Shown here: piece after piece, positions 32,779 through 45,456 of the stretch
How positions within the stretch are numbered: position 1 is the stretch's first letter
Layout: the number at the start of each line of letters is the position of its first letter
From: Glandiceps talaboti
Taxonomy: Eukaryota > Hemichordata > Enteropneusta > Spengelidae
Length of the DNA stretch: 64,000 nucleotides
Reading direction: 5' to 3'
NCBI RefSeq assembly: GCF_964340395.1
Contig: NC_135565.1
Location: 1,027,001 to 1,091,000 of the forward strand
Notes under the pieces: model-generated
The model's input: only the letters and a program-made list of their open reading frames with translations
Told to the model about the DNA's origin: nothing
Database searches by the model: none
Position numbers and translations under genes: made by a program

Positions 32779-33854
32779 CTGAAAACAAGGTAAAACATTA
32801 TCAGTGAAGTGAACTGAAGAGAATTTCAAAATAGAGGGCTTCAAAGCTTAGTTACTAATAAATGACAATCAACAACATATTTGATCAAAAATTAGCTGAA
32901 TTATATTAAATACTTGCCTCTCAAATTATTTTACTTCACTCTTTTTTCTTCAGCTTTTGTTTATTCTGGTATTAGTGTACAAGTTGTGTGTGATCTGAGA
33001 AAAGGAAATATATTACAAATAAACTGAACTGAGAAATCCAAATATCAAATAAGTTTAATTTAAAATGCACACATATGTATCAGTTAAGGCGTTATCTGTG
33101 ATGTCAAGTACTAATCTGCAAGCTAAGAACCAAACATTTATGTCAACCACAGCCAGTGGTGGTACTTTTGTGATATAACAAGGAAATAGTGGTACAAAAC
33201 AAAAACTAACTGACATATAGAATGCCGAATAGAAGTATTTGTTTATTTATGTGTAAGTTGATCCAACAATGGTGTATTCAGATAAATATAGGAAATATTG
33301 TGGAACTCTAAACCTAGATTTTCCATCTGCACAAACCTCAGTAAAACACTCATTGAGAAAACATTTATTTGTGACTGACAGAAACATCAAATATCATGAT
33401 TTCTAATCTAATAAGCCTCAATAAAACATTTACTTTCATCTTCTTTCTCTATCAATAAATTTCTTCTCAGCTTTGAAGTCATACATTCCCGTAATACATG
33501 TTCCTGGCAGCATGGGCATGGTCTAAAAACAAGGAAAAACATTACTAGCAAGTCTTGGTCAAAAACGTATATAACCAGCCTGAGCTATCATGTCAAATTA
33601 CTTCATATTCTGATTTCAAAAACAAATATGGCTGCAATCCAGTTCATATCGCAAAGGTCATGAAACAAAGTTACATGCATATGTGGACTTCTGTATACAA
33701 CATTTGTGGCAGGTTTGGTTGAAAGTAGCCCATGGATGTCAAAGGTGTACATCCACACTTTGAACATTTTGGCTATTTGACTTTGAACATAGCGATAAAG
33801 ATCGAGTTATTAAAACAAACTTTGAAGAGACTGTAAAATTAGAAACTTACTTAC

Positions 33855-33932
33855 ATCTTCTTCCTGTTTAATAACTTTCTTCATTAGCAAACCTCTTCAA
33901 ATCTAGTCATAGGAGTTCTTCATGGATATGAT
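33855..33932 (-). pseudogene. Exon-like unit, type B
   Basis: 78 bases between 'ttttcag' and GTAAGT. It reads HIHEELL, stop, LDLKRFANEESY in the family frame, matching HTHEELVLLELKKEA at about 37.14 kb. Intact splice sites with a stop inside. Confidence 0.4.
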
Positions 33933-34827
33933 CTGAAAACAAGGATAACATTATTAATGAATGGAACTGAATATCAAAAACAAAAATACAATTTACAAAT
34001 AAGTGACAATCACTGATGACACATTGACAAGGACCGAATTTACTATACTAGGTATTAAAGGTGAGCATACTAAACTATAAAACTGGTGATCACCAGTTGC
34101 AAACTGTTCTGCCTGCCTGCCTGCCTGCCTGTTTGGAATAAAACTAAGCAAGTCTTCATAAAAGATACAGGAGCCCTAAAGTACTTTACTTCCACGTGAC
34201 TGAACTGAACAATTGATTTAAAAGATCAGAAATTAATGGCAATGAATAAATACTAAAAAGTGTCTGTGATATGCAAGAAATAGCTGAATTTCGATAATTG
34301 ACCTGTTCTGTCAGCTTTACATGTATCATTAAATAAAGTGATATGCATATTTCCAATTTGACGTTTGAAAGATCAAATACTGCATGTCTGGGAATGACGC
34401 ATTACAGACAGACAGACAGATGTGTGCATGGATGGATGGATGGACTGACCCAGGTACACTGTATCATCCCCTTTCAAGGGACTAATTACAACTTAATGAA
34501 GAATGCCTAATACAAGTATTTATTCATGTGTGATGATCAAAAAATGGTGCATTCAAACAAGTACACAGAGCATTTTCACATACTCATCTATATTTCCCTA
34601 TAGACAAACCTGAGTATAAACTAACCAGTGATAAAACATATCTTCATGATTGATAAGAACATAAAGATTTCAAAATAAGAAATTTACTTCTCTCCTGTCA
34701 GTAACAATCTTCGCTAGCTTTTTTCATCAATTCCAGTAATACACATTCCTAGGTTATGGTCTGAAAAGAAAGAAAAAAAAAACCATCATCAAATAAACTC
34801 AATAGAAATATATAGATACGTACTTAC

Positions 34828-34895
34828 CATATTCTTTTTTTTAAATACACTTTCTTCTGCAGCACTCTTCTTCAATGTTGAGTCAATTGTGTTCC
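34828..34895 (-). other. Exon-like unit, type A (open frame)
   Basis: 68 bases with acceptor 'ctccaacag' and donor GTAAGT. The frame NTIDSTLKKSAAEESVFKKK is open throughout. Related copies lie at about 36.86 kb (VTELKKDTAEESVLKEKN) and 37.73 kb (VDSALKKDAAKESLEEKK, acceptor apparently lost). It could be a surviving exon, but no neighbouring open exon in matching phase was found. Confidence 0.4.
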
Positions 34896-35249
34896 CTGTT
34901 GGAGAAGAGAAACAGATTTACAAACATGGTTCATTTACATGTATTTCGATCCAACAATGGTGTTCTCAGGTGAATATATAACAGATTATGTGTCTTTCTT
35001 ACCCTTCTACACAATCCCCAATATTACATTATAATCACTGTGTAATGTAAAGTGTGAGTTACATGCCAAGCATCTCACTTAGAATTCTTCAGTCTATATA
35101 CCTTGTAATGAAGTGATGATCTGACCGATCACTAGTTTTCCATTCAACTATACTGTAATAAACTTTTAGTCAGTTAGACATCTCCAAGTTGCGAATCATG
35201 AGCTTTTTCTCTGTGATTTGTGATTGTAATATTACTAGTAGTAATAAGT

Positions 35250-36402
35250 GATTCATAAGTTTACATAAACGACCTCCCATACTCCTCCAACTTCTTTGAT
35301 TTTCGATTATTTGCAGACGATTCAAATTTGTTCCACACGTTCACAGAAAGAGTAAATAATATAGACCTCCTCACAGTAAATCGTCACCTTAAGGATGTAA
35401 CAGATTAGTGCGATGCAAATAAGCTAACTATCAACACTAATAAGACAAATTATATTCTTTTTCATGGCAAACGCAAACCTGTTATTAAGCAAGGTGCTAT
35501 AAATGTCAAAGGTCACGTGATAACAGAGGGTGAAAAAGCATCCTTTGTAGGCGTGACCTTTGATAAGCATCTCACTTGGGAATTTCACATTGAAGAGGTA
35601 ACAAATTGTATACGTAAGAAAGCTGGAATTCTGTTTAAATTAAGGCATTTTGTTCCACAACATATTTTGTTGTTACTGTATAAATCTTTTATCCAACCTA
35701 ACCTAACTTACGGTCTAGAAGTATGGGCAAGTACCTTCCCAACTTACCTTCAGCCCATTTTAAAAACACAGAAAATGTGTCTTCGTTGCATTACATTTTC
35801 TGGCTTCAGGGAACCATCGTCACCTCTATTTGAATGTTTAAATATTCTCAATATTTTTAAACTTCACCAACTTGGTATATTAAGTTTTATTTATGATCTG
35901 TACAATGGTAATCTTCCACATACTCTAGGCGATTATTTTCAGACTGTTGGCCATAGCCAAAATACCAGGTTTAAGCTCCAACAAAACTTAGTAATTCCAA
36001 ACACACATACAGCTGCTGGTCAATTTGCAATATCATTTGAAGGCGTTAAATTATGGAACAATTTACCTACGGAAATTAAATGCTTAAAATCGAAACACCT
36101 GTTTCGAAATTCTTTAAAGCTATACTTGAAATACAATACATGTACATAGTAAGTCACTGTCATGCGATATTTACTCCCCTCCACCATTGCAGAGTCTGTT
36201 TTAAATACACAACAATTTCTTTAGAATTTGCCCTTTAACTGTTAATATTAACATATAATTTGAGGAGGAACCAAACTCGATTAGCGGAAAGCTATTTTTT
36301 TGGTCTCCTAAATTGCCAAAATTTATAAATAAGCTGCCATGAATTATATATATTTATTGATATTTTTTCTTTATTTTGTTGGCAATAAAGATTGATTGAT
36401 AA
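35250..36402 (+). mobile_element. 5'-truncated CR1/Jockey-group LINE with 3' tail
   Basis: Starts inside the RT domain (YINDLPYSS...RLFADDSNL, an FADD catalytic block) and runs to a 3' UTR ending 'ggcaataaagattgattgat', a short-repeat tail of the kind seen in CR1/Jockey-group elements. 5' truncation is typical of target-primed insertion. It differs from the 17-20 kb LINE (FADD versus YADD), so it is a separate family. It sits inside the exon-like array and postdates it. Confidence 0.88.
35258..36149 (+). pseudogene. LINE RT fragment, palm/thumb and C-terminus
   Basis: One frame runs from YINDLP to the stop at 36,149, interrupted by one TAG at about 35,405, where the family normally has Trp (VTD-stop-CDANKLTIN). 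Downstream motifs are FVGVTFDKHLTWEFHIEEV, FIQPNLTYGLEVWAST, QKMCLRCITFS and FEGVKLWNNLPTEIK, the characteristic C-terminal block of CR1/Jockey-group ORF2 proteins. Apart from the stop it is surprisingly intact, so the copy is fairly young. Confidence 0.88.
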
Positions 36403-37780
36403 GTATCCACAAGGGCTTCCCTCACCCAATGTTCAGGTCTTCAGAAACCCAAAGTGTCAAATCCATAAAGGTCAGTGAGGCAACAACTTTTGCAATTTTT
36501 CTGGCTGATGCCTACAACATCTAGGAGTATATAGCTAAATTTCTTTGGTTTAGGCTAAAATACATAAGTATAGAGAGCAGTGTGTGAATCTAATATACAT
36601 TTTCCTATAGACAAATTTCAGTAAAACAACCGGTGATAAAACATACTGTATATTCATGACTGATCTGAACACAAATATTACAAAATTAGAAAGTAATTTT
36701 TTTCTCTGCTTCATTTAATAAAATTTTAAGCTTTCATCATCAATTGTAGTAATACACATTCCCGGGTTTGATCTGAAAAGAAGGAAAAACTATTATCAAA
36801 TAAACTGAATAGAAAAATATATATGCATACCTCTATTCTTTTCCTTTAATACACTTTCTTCAGCAGTGTCTTTCTTCAATTCTGTTACCTAAGTAGTGAT
36901 TGAACGGAAATATAGATTTATATGGTTTATTTACATATATGTTGAAATCAACAATGGTGTGTTCAGATAAATATATTTATAACATGTTTTGTCTTTCTTA
37001 ATCTTGATTTTCCTTCTACAAAAGCCTCAATAAAAATCCATTGGGAGAACATATCTTCACGACTGATGAAAACATAAAATTTGAAGAGACCACAAACTTT
37101 TAAACTTATCTTCTTGTCTTCTAATGTCTTCTTTCTTAAGCTTCCTTCTTCAATTCCAGCAATACAAGCTCCTCATGGGTATGATCTGAAAACAATGGAA
37201 AAAAATATTAGTGAAGTGAACAGAAGTCTGAAAACACAAATATCCTAGTTTAATACAAATATACAATTTATAAATGCGAAGTTTGAAGTGAAATTTTAGT
37301 GTATTGCATTATATTCACAGTGTAATGCAAAGTGAGTTACATTCCATGCATCTCACTTAGTATTCTTCAGTCTATACCTTCCAATGATGTGGCAATAATC
37401 TGTCTGATCACAAGTTTTGTATTCAACTGTACTGTACGAAACTTTAGTCAGTTGGACATCTCCAAGTAGTGAATCATGTGTACACAATCCTCAATAAAAC
37501 ATACACTGTGTATACTGAGAAACACTGATCTGAAAGATCTGAAACTCCTTTACCTTCTTTATCTTGTAATAAGTTTCTTCATCTTTCTTCTTTTATTCCA
37601 GTGACATAAGTTCCTCATGGCTATGATCCAAAAAAACAAAAACAAGGAAAAAACATTATTAAATAAACTGAACAGAAATATCTACTAGGTACTTACTTTC
37701 CTTTTCTTTTCCTCTAAACTTTCTTTGGCAGCGTCCTTCTTCAATGCCGAGTCCACTTTGTTACCCGAGTAGAGAAAAAT

Positions 37781-38570
37781 AGAAAAACAGATTTATTATA
37801 CTTGTATTAATGAGTACAGGCATTCCTGTACTCAAACCGGACTTACCTACATTATAAGTCTGTAGATTACCAGATTCGCAGCGCCCATGTATCTGTCCAT
37901 CGCTAAAGTCCATAACAGTCATATGACTGATGGCAAATAGCTTGCATAGTGGCTTGCATTATGTTTGCAACCAACATCAGGCAGTTTATAACTGGCCACT
38001 TAATTTACAGCAAGGCATATTTAGAACAGATACAGAAATCATTCATGATTTCTGCAAACCAGCAAGGAGGCTGGTGTTAACAGTTTGCAACAACTTAACA
38101 CCACATGATGATCAGTTTATAAGGCTATAGCCAATTATTAGCCTGCAGAGCAGCATGCATGCAAATGATTCATACTTTAACACTGATTGCTAATAGCTGA
38201 CCATACCATGTATTTACTGCTTGGCTGACTCATTATTATGACTTGGACTTCCAATCTGCAGTTCAGTCTTCAACTTCTGTTCAGTGCATAACTGTCTTGG
38301 TGAACCTCAATACATGGCGAGGTCTTGGGCAGTTTTGACAGCACTCTCATACATGTGAACTAATTTAATTGTCACAGATAAATAACATCAGAGTAGTGGC
38401 ATCCTTCGTCATCTAGGGATATCCTCTTGACATACATGTACATCCATGGGTAACACGAGTTTACAGTTCCATGTTATGACTCTTTATTTCAACTTTAATT
38501 CACAGGCTGTTACCCAATGCATTGATTCTTCTTGTCATTTCATCACCTTGGTATTTTTCTTTTCATGCAG
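37781..38570. other. Unassigned DNA
   Basis: No gene or repeat recognised between the exon-like array and the large minisatellite. The 66-codon plus-strand frame at 37,930 has no recognisable feature. Confidence 0.4.
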
Positions 38571-38887
38571 GCTACTTCTTTATTTACTCCAAGTCCATTT
38601 TATATCACGACTGTGTTGTTTCACACATATGTTGTTTGTTTACCAATGTCCGTTTTATAACACAACCGTGGTTATTTCTCACCTGTTGTTTGTTTACATG
38701 TAGTTTGTTTGTTTACCAATGTCTGTTTTATATCACAACAGTGGTTTCACACACGTTGTTTGTTTACCAATGTCCGTTTTACATCACAACAGTGGTTTCA
38801 CATGTTGTTTGTTTGTTTACTCATGTCCGTTTTATATAAGTAGTTTCACATGTTGTTTGTTTGTTTACTCATGTCTGTTTTATATAA

Positions 38888-41800
38888 CAACAGTGGTTTC
38901 ACACATGTTGTTTATTTGTTTATTCATGTCCATTTTATATAACAGTGGTTTCGCATGTTGTTTGTTTACTCATGTCCGTTTATATCACAAGTGGTTTCAC
39001 ACATTTGTTTGTTTGTTTACTCATGTCCATTTTATATAACAGTGGTTTCACACGTTTGTTTGTTTACTCATGTTCGTTTTATATCACAACAGTGGTTTCA
39101 TATGTTATTTGTTTGTTTACTCGTCCATTTTATATAACAACAGTGGCTTCAGATGTTGTTTGTTTGTTTGTTTACTCATGTCCGTTTTATATAACAGTTG
39201 TTTCACATGTTTGTTTGTTTACTCAGGTCCATTTTATATAACAACAGTGGTTTCACACGTTTGTTTGTTTACTCATGTCCATTTTGTATAACAGTGGTTT
39301 CACACGTTTGTTTACTCATGTCCATTTTATATAACAACAGTGGTTTCAAACGTTTGTTTGTTTGTTTAGTCATGTCCATTTTATATAACAGTGGTTTCAC
39401 ACGTTGTTTGTTTACTCATGTCCTTTTTATATTATAACAGTGTTTCACATGTTGTTTACTTGTTTACCAATGTCCGTTTTATACAACAGTAGTTTCACAC
39501 GTTGTTTGTTTGTTTACTCATGTCCGTTTTATATAACAACAGTGGTTTCACAAGTTTGTTTTGTTTGTTTACTCATGTCTGTTGTATATAACAGTGGTTT
39601 CACACATTTGTTTGTTTGTTTACTCATGTCCGTTGTATATAACAGTGGTTTCACACGTTTGTTTGTTTGTTTACTCATTTCGTTTTATATAACAGTGGTT
39701 TCACACATTTGTTTTATTTGTTTACTCATGTCTGTTGTATATAACAACAGTAGTTTCACACGTTTGTTTGTTCGTTTACTCAGGTCCATTTTATATAACA
39801 ACAGTGGTTTCACATGTTTGTTTGTTTACCAATGTCCGTTTTATATAACAACAGTAGTTTGACACGTTTGTTTGTGTTTGTTTACTCGTCCATTTTATTT
39901 AACAACAGTGGTTTCACGTTTGTTTACTCATGTTCGTTTATATCACAACAGTGGTTTCACATGTTTGTTTGTTTACTCATGTCCATTTTAGATAACAGTG
40001 GTGTTTTACACATGTTTGTTTGTTTGTTTGTTTACTCATGTCTGTTTTATATCAACAGTGGTTTCACATGTTTGTTTGTTTATTCATGTCCATTTTATAT
40101 AACAGTGGTTTCAGATGTTGTTTGTTTGTTTATACTCATGTCCATTTTATATAACAACAGTGGTTTCATACGTTTGTTTGTTTACTCATGTCCATTTTGT
40201 ATAACAGTGGTTTCACATATTGTTTGTTTGTTTACTCATGTCCGTTTTATATCACAACAGTAGTTTCACATGTTGTTTGTTTGTTTACTCATGTCCGTTT
40301 TATATAACAGTGGTTTCATATGTTGTTTGTTTGTTACTCATGTCCATTTTATATAACAGTGGTTTCACATGTTGTTTGTTTGTTTACTCATGTCCATTTT
40401 ATATAACAACAGTGGTTTCACACGTTTGTTTACTCATGTCCATTTTGTATAACAGTGGTTTCACATATTGTTTGTTTGTTTACTCATGTCCGTTTTATAT
40501 AACAGTGGTTTCACATGTTGTCTGTTTGTTTACTCATGTCCATTTTATATAACAGTGGTTTCACATGTTGTTTGTTTGTTTACTCATGTCCATTTTATAT
40601 AACAGTGGTTTCACACGTTTGTTTGTTTACTCATGTCCGTTTTATATAACAGTGGTTTCACATGTTGTTTGTTTGTTTACTCATGTCCGTTTTTTATAAC
40701 AGTGGTTTCACATATTGTTTGTTTACTCATGTCCGTTTTATATAACAGTGGTGTTTTACACATGTTTGTTTGTTTACTCATGTCTGTTTTATAGTGCTCA
40801 CAACTGTGTTGTTTTACACGTTTGTTTGTTTACTCATGTCCGTTTTATATCAACAGTGGTTTCACACGTTGTTTGTTTACTCGTCCATTTTATATAACAA
40901 CAGTGGTTTCACACGTTTGTTTACTCATGTTCGTTTATATCACAACAGTGGTTTCACATGTTTGTTTGTTTACTCATGTCCATTTTAGATAACAACAGTG
41001 GTGTTTTACACATGTTTGTTTGTTTATTTGTTTACTCATGTCTGTTTTATATCAACAGTGGTTTCACATGTTTGTTTGTTTATTCATGTCCATTTTATAT
41101 AACAGTGGTTTCAGATGTTGTTTGTTTGTTTGTTTATACTCATGTCCATTTTATATAACAACAGTGGTTTCATACGTTTGTTTGTTTACTCATGTCCATT
41201 TTGTATAACAGTGGTTTCATATGTTGTTTGTTTGTTTACTCATGTCCATTTTATATAACAACAGTGGTTTCACATGTTGTTTGTTTGTTTACTCATGTCC
41301 ATTTTATATAACAACAGTGGTTTCACACGTTTGTTTACTCATGTCCATTTTGTATAACAGTGGTTTCACATATTGTTTGTTTACTCATGTCCGTTTTATA
41401 TAACAGTGGTTTCACATGTTGTTTGTTTGTTTACTCATGTCCATTTTATATAACAGTGGTTTCACATGTTGTTTGTTTGTTTACTCATGTCCATTTTATA
41501 TAACAACAGTGGTTTCACACGTTTGTTTGTTTACTCATGTCCGTTTTATATAACAGTGGTTTCACATGTTGTTTGTTTACTCATGTCCATTTTATATAAC
41601 AGTGGTTTCACATGTTGTTTGTTTGTTTACTCATGTCCATTTTATATAACAGTGGTTTCACATGTTGTTTGTTTGTTTACTCATGTCCATTTTATATAAC
41701 AACAGTGGTTTCACACGTTTGTTTGTTTACTCATGTCCGTTTTATATAACAGTGGTTTCACATGTTGTTTGTTTACTCATGTCCATTTTATATAACAGTG

Positions 41801-42198
41801 GTGTTTTACACATGTTTGTTTGTTTGTTTACTCATGTCTGTTTTATAGTGCTCACAACTGTGTTGTTTTACACGTTTGTTTGTTTACTCATGTTCGTTTT
41901 ATATCAACAGTGGTTTCACACGTTGTTTGTTTACTCGTCCATTTTATATAATAACAGTGGTTTCACACGTTTGTTTACTCATGTTCGTTTATATCACAAC
42001 AGTGGTTTCACATGTTGTTTACTTGTTTACCAATGTCCGTTTTATATAACAACAGTGGTTTTACACGTTTGTTTGTTTACTCATGTTCGTTTTATATAAC
42101 AGTGGTGTTTCACACGTTTGTTTGTTTGTTTACTCATGTCCGTTTTATATTACAACAGTGGTTTCACATGTTTGTTTACTCATGTCCATTTTAGATAA
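38888..42198. repeat. Higher-order repeat block, copy 1 (3.31 kb)
   Basis: The order of variant units matches the next block at a constant offset of 3,311 bp up to about 40,200, then 3,258 bp, a loss of one 53-bp unit in copy 2. A nested repetition of about 1.0 kb is also visible: the 'ttttagataac' variant occurs at about 39,985 and 40,982. Confidence 0.9.
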
Positions 42199-45100
42199 AA
42201 ACAGTGGTTTCACACATGTTGTTTATTTGTTTATTCATGTCCATTTTATATAACAGTGGTTTCGCATGTTGTTTGTTTACTCATGTCCGTTTATATCACA
42301 AGTGGTTTCACACATTTGTTTGTTTGTTTACTCATGTCCATTTTATATAACAGTGGTTTCACACGTTTGTTTGTTTACTCATGTTCGTTTTATATCACAA
42401 CAGTGGTTTCATATGTTATTTGTTTGTTTACTCGTCCATTTTATATAACAACAGTGGCTTCAGATGTTGTTTGTTTGTTTGTTTACTCATGTCCGTTTTA
42501 TATAACAGTTGTTTCACATGTTTGTTTGTTTACTCAGGTCCATTTTATATAACAACAGTGGTTTCACACGTTTGTTTGTTTACTCATGTCCATTTTGTAT
42601 AACAGTGGTTTCACACGTTTGTTTACTCATGTCCATTTTATATAACAACAGTGGTTTCAAACGTTTGTTTGTTTGTTTAGTCATGTCCATTTTATATAAC
42701 AGTGGTTTCACACGTTGTTTGTTTACTCATGTCCTTTTTATATTATAACAGTGTTTCACATGTTGTTTACTTGTTTACCAATGTCCGTTTTATACAACAG
42801 TAGTTTCACACGTTGTTTGTTTGTTTACTCATGTCCGTTTTATATAACAACAGTGGTTTCACAAGTTTGTTTTGTTTGTTTACTCATGTCTGTTGTATAT
42901 AACAGTGGTTTCACACATTTGTTTGTTTGTTTACTCATGTCCGTTGTATATAACAGTGGTTTCACACGTTTGTTTGTTTGTTTACTCATTTCGTTTTATA
43001 TAACAGTGGTTTCACACATTTGTTTTATTTGTTTACTCATGTCTGTTGTATATAACAACAGTAGTTTCACACGTTTGTTTGTTCGTTTACTCAGGTCCAT
43101 TTTATATAACAACAGTGGTTTCACATGTTTGTTTGTTTACCAATGTCCGTTTTATATAACAACAGTAGTTTGACACGTTTGTTTGTGTTTGTTTACTCGT
43201 CCATTTTATTTAACAACAGTGGTTTCACGTTTGTTTACTCATGTTCGTTTATATCACAACAGTGGTTTCACATGTTTGTTTGTTTACTCATGTCCATTTT
43301 AGATAACAGTGGTGTTTTACACATGTTTGTTTGTTTGTTTGTTTACTCATGTCTGTTTTATATCAACAGTGGTTTCACATGTTTGTTTGTTTATTCATGT
43401 CCATTTTATATAACAGTGGTTTCAGATGTTGTTTGTTTGTTTATACTCATGTCCATTTTATATAACAACAGTGGTTTCATACGTTTGTTTGTTTACTCAT
43501 GTCCATTTTGTATAACAGTGGTTTCACATGTTGTTTGTTTGTTTACTCATGTCCGTTTTATATAACAGTGGTTTCATATGTTGTTTGTTTGTTACTCATG
43601 TCCATTTTATATAACAGTGGTTTCACATGTTGTTTGTTTGTTTACTCATGTCCATTTTATATAACAACAGTGGTTTCACACGTTTGTTTACTCATGTCCA
43701 TTTTGTATAACAGTGGTTTCACATATTGTTTGTTTGTTTACTCATGTCCGTTTTATATAACAGTGGTTTCACATGTTGTCTGTTTGTTTACTCATGTCCA
43801 TTTTATATAACAGTGGTTTCACATGTTGTTTGTTTGTTTACTCATGTCCATTTTATATAACAGTGGTTTCACACGTTTGTTTGTTTACTCATGTCCGTTT
43901 TATATAACAGTGGTTTCACATGTTGTTTGTTTGTTTACTCATGTCCGTTTTTTATAACAGTGGTTTCACATATTGTTTGTTTACTCATGTCCGTTTTATA
44001 TAACAGTGGTGTTTTACACATGTTTGTTTGTTTACTCATGTCTGTTTTATAGTGCTCACAACTGTGTTGTTTTACACGTTTGTTTGTTTACTCATGTCCG
44101 TTTTATATCAACAGTGGTTTCACACGTTGTTTGTTTACTCGTCCATTTTATATAACAACAGTGGTTTCACACGTTTGTTTACTCATGTTCGTTTATATCA
44201 CAACAGTGGTTTCACATGTTTGTTTGTTTACTCATGTCCATTTTAGATAACAACAGTGGTGTTTTACACATGTTTGTTTGTTTATTTGTTTACTCATGTC
44301 TGTTTTATATCAACAGTGGTTTCACATGTTTGTTTGTTTATTCATGTCCATTTTATATAACAGTGGTTTCAGATGTTGTTTGTTTGTTTGTTTATACTCA
44401 TGTCCATTTTATATAACAACAGTGGTTTCATACGTTTGTTTGTTTACTCATGTCCATTTTGTATAACAGTGGTTTCATATGTTGTTTGTTTGTTTACTCA
44501 TGTCCATTTTATATAACAACAGTGGTTTCACATGTTGTTTGTTTGTTTACTCATGTCCATTTTATATAACAACAGTGGTTTCACACGTTTGTTTACTCAT
44601 GTCCATTTTGTATAACAGTGGTTTCACATATTGTTTGTTTACTCATGTCCGTTTTATATAACAGTGGTTTCACATGTTGTTTGTTTGTTTACTCATGTCC
44701 ATTTTATATAACAGTGGTTTCACATGTTGTTTGTTTGTTTACTCATGTCCATTTTATATAACAACAGTGGTTTCACACGTTTGTTTGTTTACTCATGTCC
44801 GTTTTATATAACAGTGGTTTCACATGTTGTTTGTTTACTCATGTCCATTTTATATAACAGTGGTTTCACATGTTGTTTGTTTGTTTACTCATGTCCATTT
44901 TATATAACAGTGGTTTCACATGTTGTTTGTTTGTTTACTCATGTCCATTTTATATAACAACAGTGGTTTCACACGTTTGTTTGTTTACTCATGTCCGTTT
45001 TATATAACAGTGGTTTCACATGTTGTTTGTTTACTCATGTCCATTTTATATAACAGTGGTGTTTTACACATGTTTGTTTGTTTGTTTACTCATGTCTGTT

Positions 45101-45456
45101 TTATAGTGCTCACAACTGTGTTGTTTTACACGTTTGTTTGTTTACTCATGTTCGTTTTATATCAACAGTGGTTTCACACGTTGTTTGTTTACTCATCCAT
45201 TTTATATAACAACAGTGGTTTCACACGTTTGTTTACTCATGTTCGTTTATATCACAACAGTGGTTTCACATGTTGTTTACTTGTTTACCAATGTCCGTTT
45301 TATATAACAACAGTGGTTTTACACGTTTGTTTGTTTACTCATGTTCGTTTTATATAACAGTGGTGTTTCACACGTTTGTTTGTTTGTTTACTCATGTCCG
45401 TTTTATATTACAACAGTGGTTTCACATGTTTGTTTACTCATGTCCATTTTAGATAA
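42199..45456. repeat. Higher-order repeat block, copy 2 (3.26 kb)
   Basis: Near-identical duplicate of 38,888-42,198, lacking about one 53-bp unit. Its high identity points to a recent unequal exchange, or to an assembly duplication. Confidence 0.9.

Larger units (their letters stand above)
32690..37780 (-). other. Array of repeated exon-like units, decayed
   Basis: At least ten related minus-strand segments near 32.74, 33.47, 33.89, 34.72, 34.86, 36.74, 36.86, 37.14, 37.58 and 37.73 kb, each embedded in similar flanking intron-like DNA. Two types alternate 120-130 bp apart in three places. Most have an AG acceptor ('gttttcag') and some have a perfect GTAAGT donor. They encode related Lys/Glu-rich peptides such as EELVLLELKKEA and LKKSAAEES. 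Most copies contain in-frame stops or damaged splice sites. This looks like the remains of a gene with serially duplicated exons. The parent gene is not recognised. A LINE is inserted at 35.25-36.40 kb. Confidence 0.5.
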
